From a virus, in the IMG/VR virus record IMGVR_UViG_3300035698_005219, positions 1 to 42,087 of that record: DNA of 42,087 bases. One strand, written 5' to 3'. Shown here in pieces: positions 16,833 to 23,421 of this stretch. Below the pieces are notes generated by a model. It worked only from the letters and a program-made list of their open reading frames with translations. It was not told the origin of the DNA and searched no databases. A program made the translations under genes and the position numbers. How positions within the stretch are numbered: the first letter of the stretch is position 1; the number at the start of each line of letters is the position of its first letter.

Positions 16833-16861
16833 ATAATATAATTAAATTAGTAATGTGTCAA
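16833..16861 (-). promoter_or_regulatory. Own promoter of the HNH gene
   Basis: On the minus strand TTGACA (16856-16861), a 17-base spacer and TATTAT (16833-16838), reading into the HNH gene that starts at 16811. The consensus -35 and ideal spacing make it a convincing sigma70 promoter. Confidence 0.65.
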
Positions 16862-16883
16862 GAACTTATCCATAAACAATAAT

Positions 16884-16997
16884 ATGCCCAACGGGACTCC
16901 AAGGTCTCTTGCCCAACGGAAAGCAAGACACAAAAAGCTTTATGGGACTACTAAAGTTCCTACTAAAAGAGGAGCTGGTAGAGGTAAAAGAAAATAA
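16884..16997 (+). CDS. Very small basic protein
   Basis: A 37-residue protein, MPNGTPRSLAQRKARHKKLY followed by a Thr/Lys/Arg/Gly-rich tail ending GRGKRK. It is strongly basic, so it probably binds nucleic acid or is a minor DNA-associated virion component. The start is in an ACAATAATATG context without Shine-Dalgarno. It is similar in style to the small basic protein at 4871-5044. No family recognised. Confidence 0.5.
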   Translation: MPNGTPRSLAQRKARHKKLYGTTKVPTKRGAGRGKRK

Positions 16998-17013
16998 CAA
17001 ATAAAATACAAAT

Positions 17014-17172
17014 ATGGAACAGAAAGGAGAAAATGAGAGTATGCCTCAACGAGTTCGTTGCCAGGTATACTCTCGGTAGCTAGTTGTTGGATACATCCAG
17101 GCTGTTGATATGTATAATCCTGGGAAACTCGCTGAGTGGAAAAATCGTAAAGTATTTTCAATACCTAAGTAA
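17014..17172 (+). pseudogene. NrdD glycyl-radical-domain-like mini gene split by in-frame TAG
   Basis: Reading one frame from ATG 17014 (or 17041), CQVYSR is followed by TAG (17077-17079), and the same frame then continues LVVGYIQAVDMYNPGKLAEW to a TAA at 17170. Joined, this matches the C-terminal motif of anaerobic ribonucleotide reductase (RVxGY..., NxGK..E...R), where the Gly of RVCGY carries the radical in E. coli NrdD. The hexamer TAGCTA seems inserted between SR and VVGY. It could be a broken gene, a readthrough gene, or two peptides. No complete nrdD is in the window. Confidence 0.5.
17035..17074 (+). other. Hairpin across the start of the NrdD-like frame
   Basis: GAGAGTAT (17035-17042) pairs perfectly with ATACTCTC (17067-17074). 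Inside, CCT/AGG and AACG/CGTT also pair. The hairpin buries the internal ATG at 17041 and ends 2 bases before the in-frame TAG. It could control initiation at 17041, or influence decoding of the TAG, or be chance. Confidence 0.5.
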
Positions 17173-17184
17173 TTAAAAAGTTAT

Positions 17185-17406
17185 ATGAATCGTGAATTAA
17201 AAAAACGCCTACTAAGTTTGGCGTGGCGTGGCGGAGCTGCAGCCATAATTGGTTTCTTAGCAGTCTTTTTAAAGGTATTGCCAGACTTGGGTATATCAGA
17301 GGTATTATCTGGTGTTCTTATTTTGGTGATTAATGAAGTAACAAAAACCCTAAATAAGAAGTACGATCTAGGTAGCAAAGCATTGGGTGCTATTCAAGGT
17401 AAGTAA
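17185..17406 (+). CDS. Holin-like two-helix membrane protein
   Basis: A 73-residue protein. A basic N-terminus (MNRELKKRLLSLAWRGG) is followed by two hydrophobic segments, about 17-33 (AAAIIGFLAVFLKVL) and 38-52 (ISEVLSGVLILVINEV), and a Lys-rich C-terminus. Size, two predicted membrane helices and charged ends fit class II holins. It lies at the end of the lysis-type cluster with the papain-like protease. A structured RNA follows its stop codon. Confidence 0.65.
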   Translation: MNRELKKRLLSLAWRGGAAAIIGFLAVFLKVLPDLGISEVLSGVLILVINEVTKTLNKKYDLGSKALGAIQGK

Positions 17407-17410
17407 AATT

Positions 17411-17505
17411 ACTCCCTTACCACCCATCTTTGCCGGCAAACTGGAGAACGCCCTCTAGCCCACAGGCGGGAAGATTCCTATCCCTGTGGGGGTGGTTGGT
17501 GAGGG
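17411..17505 (+). ncRNA. GC-rich structured RNA candidate
   Basis: This 95-base stretch is clearly richer in G+C than its surroundings. It nests CCCT (17414-17417) with AGGG (17502-17505), ACCACCC (17419-17425) with GGGTGGT (17490-17496), and CCACAGG (17460-17466) with CCTGTGG (17483-17489). A 12-base palindrome, TTTGCCGGCAAA (17429-17440), sits in the junction. It looks like a multi-branched RNA. There is no T-tract directly after it; AAGGCCTTTAAAAAATTT follows. No known family recognised. Confidence 0.5.
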
Positions 17506-17537
17506 TATAAGGCCTTTAAAAAATTTCTATAAAATGG

Positions 17538-17543
17538 TATAAT
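17538..17543 (+). promoter_or_regulatory. Extended -10 promoter before adaptor gene
   Basis: TATAAT (17538-17543) preceded by ATGG (TGN extended -10). No good -35 is seen, which extended -10 promoters can tolerate. AAAATGGTATAAT is shared with the promoter at 2923. It would start a transcript near 17550 with a 180-base structured leader. Confidence 0.6.
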
Positions 17544-17610
17544 AAGTATAGGAGCTGATTGATTCTTATAACGAGGTTGATTGGCAGGACTTGTAGATTC
17601 GTAGTAAGCA

Positions 17611-17711
17611 TAAATAAGGGAACGTCTATTAAATAGCCCTTTATTTATCTGAAGTATCGAGGAGAGTTCTATTTAGTTTTTCTACGACAGTTAATTAACT
17701 TTGACTGTCGT
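17611..17711 (+). promoter_or_regulatory. Structured leader of the adaptor/nozzle operon
   Basis: TAAATAAGGG (17611-17620) pairs with CCCTTTATTTA (17637-17647, one bulge), enclosing CTATTAAATAG. ACGACAGT (17684-17691) pairs perfectly with ACTGTCGT (17704-17711) around a 12-base loop. The adaptor gene starts 21 bases later. No coding frame is apparent. A stabilising or regulatory 5' leader is likely. Confidence 0.5.
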
Positions 17712-17732
17712 GATAAGAATTAAACAAACACT

Positions 17733-18455
17733 ATGTCACAACTATTAACGTGGAGCGAGGTAGATTCTAACATTCAATCTGAGATGGGTAATCAAGTTCC
17801 CTCAGAAGGACGGCGATTAGAGGCAATGAATAATGTAGTCAGGAAGCTAAACACTAAGTATGATGTTACATCCGCAAGGCGGACGGTTGAAATCTCTGTT
17901 ATTCCAAATGGAACTCTATATATAGTTGCAGAATTAGTTAATAGCAGCGATGTAGAGGTCCTAACAGACGATGATTTAAAGAAGATTGACTTACTTGCAC
18001 CAGACGATGACGACGATATGTGTGATTATGAGTGGATTGCAAAGAATGAGTTTTTTAAAAGACTTAATTCAGGCAGGAGTGAGGACACATATACCACCTT
18101 TTTTAAAGACGGTAAGTTATATTTTGCAATGAATTCACAGGATGGAGAGACTGTGGCTACTACATATAACATGGATTACTTCTCAACTTTCCTAGCCCTT
18201 GATGGTACTGGGACTTTTATTGATGAGATTACAGCAGTTGCTACAACAAAGATACTTATTCCGGCTAACTTTAAGGACTTAGTCGTTAGCGGAAGTATTA
18301 GGAAATTGCTATATCCATCGCTTGGGGATGAGGGCAATGCTGAATATAATAAGAAGACAACTCTTTATAGGGATGAAATAAAAAGCCTTGGGTTAGATTC
18401 TGTGACCAAGCCGTTGCAGCGTGAGAAGCGTAAGGTTAAAATACATAAACCATAG
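17733..18455 (+). CDS. Putative head-tail adaptor
   Basis: A 240-residue protein. A helical N-terminus (about 1-45, IQSEMGNQVPSEGRRLEAMN), a beta-rich middle with an Asp-rich patch (LAPDDDDDMCDYEW, about 88-101) and a helical Lys/Arg-rich C-terminus. It is the first gene of the post-lysis structural block and directly precedes the nozzle-like gene (2-base gap). This is the order of gp4/gp6-like adaptors in podoviruses. Assigned by position and size, without a diagnostic motif. Confidence 0.55.
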   Translation: MSQLLTWSEVDSNIQSEMGNQVPSEGRRLEAMNNVVRKLNTKYDVTSARRTVEISVIPNGTLYIVAELVNSSDVEVLTDDDLKKIDLLAPDDDDDMCDYEWIAKNEFFKRLNSGRSEDTYTTFFKDGKLYFAMNSQDGETVATTYNMDYFSTFLALDGTGTFIDEITAVATTKILIPANFKDLVVSGSIRKLLYPSLGDEGNAEYNKKTTLYRDEIKSLGLDSVTKPLQREKRKVKIHKP

Positions 18456-18457
18456 CG

Positions 18458-20299
18458 ATGCCAAAAAAGTTTAAAAATCTTACGGATCTTGGTGGATTAG
18501 TCACTGCGACTACTGAAGATAAAATAGCTACAAGGAACGCAACCGATGTTAAGAACATTGATTTTAGTATTCGCGGGTTGATGCAGACAAAAGAAGGTTA
18601 CGATATTATTGGTAATAAAATATCTGAAGCTGGTGAGATAACTAGAATGTATACTTATAAAAAGAATTTCGGAACGATTAGGAAAGTATTACTTCGGGTT
18701 AGGGACAATGGAGTGACTGGCGTGCTTGAATTTTTAAACACTAAATTTGTATCGACATCAGAAGGATTGTGGGAACCATTAGTAACTGGATTGACTACTG
18801 GAGCTAAGATGGGATTTTCCCCAGCCAATGGTAACGCATCAGTCAAGGCTAACTTACTGGTGTTTTGCAATGCTGTAGAAAACTTCTCAACTTGGAATGG
18901 CTCCACTGGCTCTATAGCTAGCGTAACCGCAAATACAATTGTCCTTAATGAAACTGCCTTAACTGAAGGATTTACAACCACAGGAGATGCCTTAATAAAT
19001 GGAACTGAATACGCCTATACTGGGATTACAAGCAAAACATTAACTGGGGTTACTCCTGATCCTACTGTACAGGGTCCGGCAGTAAATACTGGAGTCGCAC
19101 AGAAGCCAGATACGACTACTCATTCTGCGCTTGATAAAGGTAATGTCCTTTTAACAACTCAAGGTAAGTTGTTTATGTCAGGCATACCTGAAAGGTCTCT
19201 TAGCCTTTTAACATATAGCGCTACTAATGCAGTCACAGATTTTACTAGTGTTCCTGGAGGACTTGGTGACGCAGGAGATTTTGACTTTATGGAAGGCGGT
19301 GGACCAATCAGATCCTTAAGTGCTTACGGGAAGAATGGAGTCATAGTTCATAAAGAGGACGCTGTTATTAGTTATTCAAGGACCCTTGCTGGCGATGGTA
19401 CTTCAGTTAATGAAATTGTTGCCGTTTTAGCTGATGCAGAAGATTCAGGGGCTACAAATCTTAAAGGAGTTTCTAGCCTTAATGGAGACTCATATTATAT
19501 ATCAGGAACAGAGGGCTTGAAAATGTTTTCTAAAATAATTGAAGGTGATAATGTTCAATTAAATAGTATTACATCAGCTATATTGCCAACAATTCAGGAC
19601 TGGGACTTTGAAGATTCACCTGTAATATATTATCCAAAGAATAGATCAATAGTATTATCTGCTAAGAATAGCGACGAAGATAGAAGGCAGATAACATTAT
19701 CTTTGAATACTGGCGACATATCAATTGATGATGACCCTGTAGCAGACTATGCACTCATAGACGGTGTTCTATATTTTGGGTCATCGCTTAACCAAAATGT
19801 TTATAAGGTTGGTGCTAGAAAATCTGCTTATGGCGTCGGAATAAACCATAGATATACTACAAAGAGTTTTATACATAGCGAACCCGCAAAGTTAAAAGAA
19901 ATAAATACTATATTTGTTGAAGGGTTAATAGCGGAAAGTACAAAAGTAAAGGTTACAATAGCTTATGGTTCATTTGGGATTGATGGCAGTGTAGAGAAAA
20001 TATTAGAATGGAATGATACTGACTATGTAGCGACTCAAAAGATTAGTGCGCTGGGGGTTGATGTAATTGGTGAAGTTTCACTTGGAGCATCAAGTGCTAA
20101 GATTGAAGACAGTTATCCTTTTTCAGTACCAATCCATGTAGACGCTTCAACCAAATCATTAAAATATAAGATTACAGTAGAGACGGTATATGATGACGAG
20201 ACAGAACCAAATGGTGAGGTCTATTGGGCTATAGCAAATATTTCAAGGAACCCAATGCTACTAGATATTCCAATGAGTAAAATGGTAAATACTAACTAA
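18458..20299 (+). CDS. Putative tail nozzle / hub protein
   Basis: A 613-residue beta-rich protein. The N-terminus KNLTDLGGLVTA...ARNATDV-KNIDFSIRGLMQTKEGYD has the pattern seen at the start of podovirus nozzle proteins and related phage propeller proteins (short Gly-rich opening, residues naming the coded sites, then NxDFS..G.L..R.GY). Repeating beta blades such as GVSSLNGDSYYISGTEGLKMFS fit a propeller. It would form the tail conduit below the adaptor. The start is 2 bases after the adaptor gene. Moderate confidence from pattern and gene order. Confidence 0.6.
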   Translation: MPKKFKNLTDLGGLVTATTEDKIATRNATDVKNIDFSIRGLMQTKEGYDIIGNKISEAGEITRMYTYKKNFGTIRKVLLRVRDNGVTGVLEFLNTKFVSTSEGLWEPLVTGLTTGAKMGFSPANGNASVKANLLVFCNAVENFSTWNGSTGSIASVTANTIVLNETALTEGFTTTGDALINGTEYAYTGITSKTLTGVTPDPTVQGPAVNTGVAQKPDTTTHSALDKGNVLLTTQGKLFMSGIPERSLSLLTYSATNAVTDFTSVPGGLGDAGDFDFMEGGGPIRSLSAYGKNGVIVHKEDAVISYSRTLAGDGTSVNEIVAVLADAEDSGATNLKGVSSLNGDSYYISGTEGLKMFSKIIEGDNVQLNSITSAILPTIQDWDFEDSPVIYYPKNRSIVLSAKNSDEDRRQITLSLNTGDISIDDDPVADYALIDGVLYFGSSLNQNVYKVGARKSAYGVGINHRYTTKSFIHSEPAKLKEINTIFVEGLIAESTKVKVTIAYGSFGIDGSVEKILEWNDTDYVATQKISALGVDVIGEVSLGASSAKIEDSYPFSVPIHVDASTKSLKYKITVETVYDDETEPNGEVYWAIANISRNPMLLDIPMSKMVNTN

Positions 20300-20314
20300 C
20301 AACGAAACACATAT

Positions 20315-21952
20315 ATGTTTAAAACAATTCTAACTGTTACATGCGCAACCTTACTTATAGGCGTAATAACTGCCGGAGCATACACGGTCATGCCAGGCGA
20401 CACTCTTTGGCGAATAGCGCAAGATAATGAGACAACAATAGAGGATATTGTCGTTCTTAATGAACTTACTAACCCAGACTTAATTTTAGTTGGGCAACAT
20501 CTTGACTTGCCTTTAATGCTTGGGGCAGCGCCTTTCAGACCGTCTGGAGTCTCTGTTGCTATCAGACAGGACTTAGTCGCTGGCGCAGCTAGAGTTGTTA
20601 CAACTTTAAATGTAGCTCCTATTATTGCTACTGATGGTACACGCTGGACAATGGCTGATTCAGGTAGTATTCTTTTTGGGAAAATAGATCAAGGCACTAC
20701 TAATGAAGAGATTGTTTCTTGGACAGGAATAACTGATAATAGTACTTATTATACTTTAACTGGTATGCAGTGGGGCTATGAGTCAACTGGAAATACAACC
20801 TCAACTGATAATTATAAGCGACATAATAGTGGAGCTAAACTTATCATAACTAACGATGACCACTACTTGCAGGCAGTATATGATACCTTAGCTTATGACG
20901 CTACTATTAGTGGTAAGAAAACATTTACCGTATATCCAGAGTTTACTGACGCAACAACTGCAACAACTTCAAATCAGTTTATTACAAAGCTATATGCAGA
21001 TAATCTAATAAACCAGGGCGCAGCTACTTCTACGGAAGCTATTGCTGGTATTAGTGAATTGGCAACACAGATTGAGATGGCATCTTCAACTCCGTGGGGA
21101 GTATTGGTACCCCACGTAATGCAAAGTCAGTATGCAACTTCAACTCCATATAGTGGGATGACTGGACTATATGCAGTTATAAGTGAAAACGACGGTAAGA
21201 TTAGTCAGAACTGGCTGGATTTAAGTGAGGGTTATACTTGGACTGGTACTAATATTCATTCAGGAACAGAAACATTTAACGATACAGTAACTATATCAGC
21301 AACAACTACTGCTAAGTTTCTTAGAGGACAGGTATCAATGACAGTGAATGCTGCAGTTGATATAACTGGTGGTGATGCAGTTGTAATCGGTGAAAACGGA
21401 TTATATAGAGCCGATGCCTCGCTCGCCTCAACCACGGTACACTTTATTGGATTCGCAAAAGATTCTGTAACCGCAGGGAATAGTGTTGATGTATTTTCAT
21501 CTGGAATAATTGATGGCTTTACTGGACTTACAACAGCCTCAACAACTCGTGAGTATTGGCTATCAGATACTACTGGGGCTATACAGAATGCTACTGGAAC
21601 AGTAGAAAGATTAGTTGGAAGAGCAATATCAGCTACTGAACTTCTAATAGTTGAACCAAGCTATCCTCAGTTCTTATCTAGTGCTAACGATTCTAGTGAT
21701 GTATTTCAAGTTCCAATAGATGCTAGGGTGGCTATTATCCATGTAGATCTTACAAACGGAGCAGGTGATGATGAAACGTGTCAGTTTACACTAACTAAAT
21801 ATGGACTACTAACAGAAGTGTGTAAAGATATATCTACCGGTTCTACTGATTTAACAGCAACCACTGTATGGTCTACTGCGGATAGAACCATAACAATGAC
21901 TCCATCTGGTGGAGATTGTACAGTAAGTGGAAACGCATACTTTTACTACTAA
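20315..21952 (+). CDS. Secreted LysM-containing fibre-like protein
   Basis: A 545-residue protein. The signal peptide at 1-22 (FKTILTVTCATLLIGVITAG) is followed directly by a LysM domain at 23-65 (YTVMPGDTLWRIAQ, NELTNPDLILVGQ), which binds peptidoglycan or chitin-like glycans. The rest is fibre-like: INQGAATSTEAIAGISELAT matches the tail-fibre 'AT..i.GivELAT' motif, and MASSTPWGV follows. A domain arrangement for binding the wall is clear. The signal peptide on a fibre-like protein is again unusual. A hairpin follows the gene. Confidence 0.8.
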   Translation: MFKTILTVTCATLLIGVITAGAYTVMPGDTLWRIAQDNETTIEDIVVLNELTNPDLILVGQHLDLPLMLGAAPFRPSGVSVAIRQDLVAGAARVVTTLNVAPIIATDGTRWTMADSGSILFGKIDQGTTNEEIVSWTGITDNSTYYTLTGMQWGYESTGNTTSTDNYKRHNSGAKLIITNDDHYLQAVYDTLAYDATISGKKTFTVYPEFTDATTATTSNQFITKLYADNLINQGAATSTEAIAGISELATQIEMASSTPWGVLVPHVMQSQYATSTPYSGMTGLYAVISENDGKISQNWLDLSEGYTWTGTNIHSGTETFNDTVTISATTTAKFLRGQVSMTVNAAVDITGGDAVVIGENGLYRADASLASTTVHFIGFAKDSVTAGNSVDVFSSGIIDGFTGLTTASTTREYWLSDTTGAIQNATGTVERLVGRAISATELLIVEPSYPQFLSSANDSSDVFQVPIDARVAIIHVDLTNGAGDDETCQFTLTKYGLLTEVCKDISTGSTDLTATTVWSTADRTITMTPSGGDCTVSGNAYFYY

Positions 21953-21959
21953 ATAGAAA

Positions 21960-21998
21960 CCTTACTCAGCTCATCATAAATGGTGGGCTGGAATAAGG
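21960..21998 (+). other. Intercistronic hairpin
   Basis: Outer CCTTA (21960-21964) with TAAGG (21994-21998); internal loops of 2-3 bases; inner CAGCTCATCA (21967-21976) with TGGTGGGCTG (21981-21990), including G-U pairs. No T-tract follows. It shares its architecture with the hairpins at 7886 and 9352. Confidence 0.65.
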
Positions 21999-22023
21999 CT
22001 TATAAAATTATTAAAGATATTAT

Positions 22024-23415
22024 ATGGCAACACAATCTACAAGAGCTAAGGATCTGGAAGTAGCCGGAGTAAACCCTTTTACCAAAACTCGGGCAGACTT
22101 AACCGCATTCAAGCAGTACCTTAGCGGAGGAACTCCTGATGCTGTGGCTGACGTAACAACACCACCACCTGCGGATGTTTATAGCCCAGACGATAGACAC
22201 AATCCAAATCGTGATGCTGTTAATAAAATACTTAATGGTGACGGATATATAAGCCCCCTTAATGAAGAGAGCATTGGTTCAGACTTAGAGAAAGCCAGGG
22301 AGTCAAGGAGAATACAAGCTGAATCTATTTTTGGTCCACGTCTTCGGCGAGCAGAAAAACTTGGTGAAGCTCAGCTTTCTACTACTGAAGGTGCTGCCGG
22401 TCAAGGTGGTGGGTTTGGGTTATCTACTGCTAGACGATCTTTAATGAATAGAACTCAAGGCAGAATTGAGGATAGGATTGGTGAAATTGAGAAAGAAAGA
22501 ATCGCATATATTGATAGTGGAGATATGGCAGCAGAAAAAACTTCAAGAGAACAGTTAAAAGAATTGCGTGAGTATAGTTATAAGATGTTAGTTGACCAAG
22601 CTGATTATGCCCTTAGACTTGAAGAAGTAGATACGGCAGCAGAACAAACTGGCATAGAAAATATTAGAGCAGATACGTTACTTGATTATCAATTGGGTGC
22701 CGAGGATAGAACAATAGCGGCAGAAGATAGAGAAGTAATCGCAGCCGAGAAAGCAGCAGTGCAAAATTTGCTTGCACAATATCCTAGCGTTGGGATTGAA
22801 CCTACTGATAGCTTGGCTACAGCGATTGAGAAGGCAAGTGATTTGATTGATGCAAAGAGTAAGGTTGAGTTAGACCAACTTCAAGCTAATGTTGACCGTA
22901 CTAGACAGTTAATTAACAGTGGGTATGCAGCTGATGGAGTGACCATTGGAACAACTCCAGGATTTGGGAATACTGAAACAGAAAAATCAGTCAGGGAAGA
23001 TGTAACCCAAACAGTCTTAGAATATCAAGGGAAGGAGATAACTCCTGAGGTAGAAGCTACAATATTTAATACAATTAGAGGGCTGTACAGCGCATCAGAG
23101 GCTACTGATGATGGCATTAGATCTGTTATGGCACAATCGTTAGGAACGGGAACAGCGGTTGATACTGAGACAACAGAAGCCGCTACTGATCCAACTAAGG
23201 TGGTTGGTACTGGAAATTTTGCGAACACTACTCTTAAAGATAGGGCAGAAAGATTACAGGGTAAATTTCCTGGACGTGGAGATATAGTCAGGGATGAACT
23301 TATTAAGAACGGTTATCCGAAGAATCTTGTTAACGATGCTTCTGGGCTTGGTGGATTTGCTGGAGCAGTTGAGGATGTAAGTGATTTTTTTACTGGGCTA
23401 TTTGAAAATAAATAA
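22024..23415 (+). CDS. Putative internal virion protein (coiled coil)
   Basis: A 463-residue, mostly helical, highly charged protein rich in Ala, Glu, Arg and Asp. Long coiled-coil-like stretches lie at about 80-290 (for example AAEDREVIAAEKAAVQNLLAQ), after a Gly-rich segment EGAAGQGGGFGLSTARRS (about 122-139). It sits directly before the large internal-protein-like gene (6-base gap). Helical proteins in this place are usually ejected into the host with the DNA. No enzymatic motif seen. Confidence 0.55.
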   Translation: MATQSTRAKDLEVAGVNPFTKTRADLTAFKQYLSGGTPDAVADVTTPPPADVYSPDDRHNPNRDAVNKILNGDGYISPLNEESIGSDLEKARESRRIQAESIFGPRLRRAEKLGEAQLSTTEGAAGQGGGFGLSTARRSLMNRTQGRIEDRIGEIEKERIAYIDSGDMAAEKTSREQLKELREYSYKMLVDQADYALRLEEVDTAAEQTGIENIRADTLLDYQLGAEDRTIAAEDREVIAAEKAAVQNLLAQYPSVGIEPTDSLATAIEKASDLIDAKSKVELDQLQANVDRTRQLINSGYAADGVTIGTTPGFGNTETEKSVREDVTQTVLEYQGKEITPEVEATIFNTIRGLYSASEATDDGIRSVMAQSLGTGTAVDTETTEAATDPTKVVGTGNFANTTLKDRAERLQGKFPGRGDIVRDELIKNGYPKNLVNDASGLGGFAGAVEDVSDFFTGLFENK

Positions 23416-23421
23416 TAGACA

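Noticed and set aside
17014-17172. Genome-wide TAG recoding as the cause of the in-frame stop
   Set aside because: TAG is used as a normal terminal stop by terL, the capsid gene, the adaptor gene and others, and no suppressor tRNA was seen.
17014-17180. tRNA or hammerhead ribozyme in the hairpin-rich stretch
   Set aside because: No T-loop GTTCRA with acceptor pairing and no CTGANGA...GAAA core could be placed; the coding interpretation fits better.
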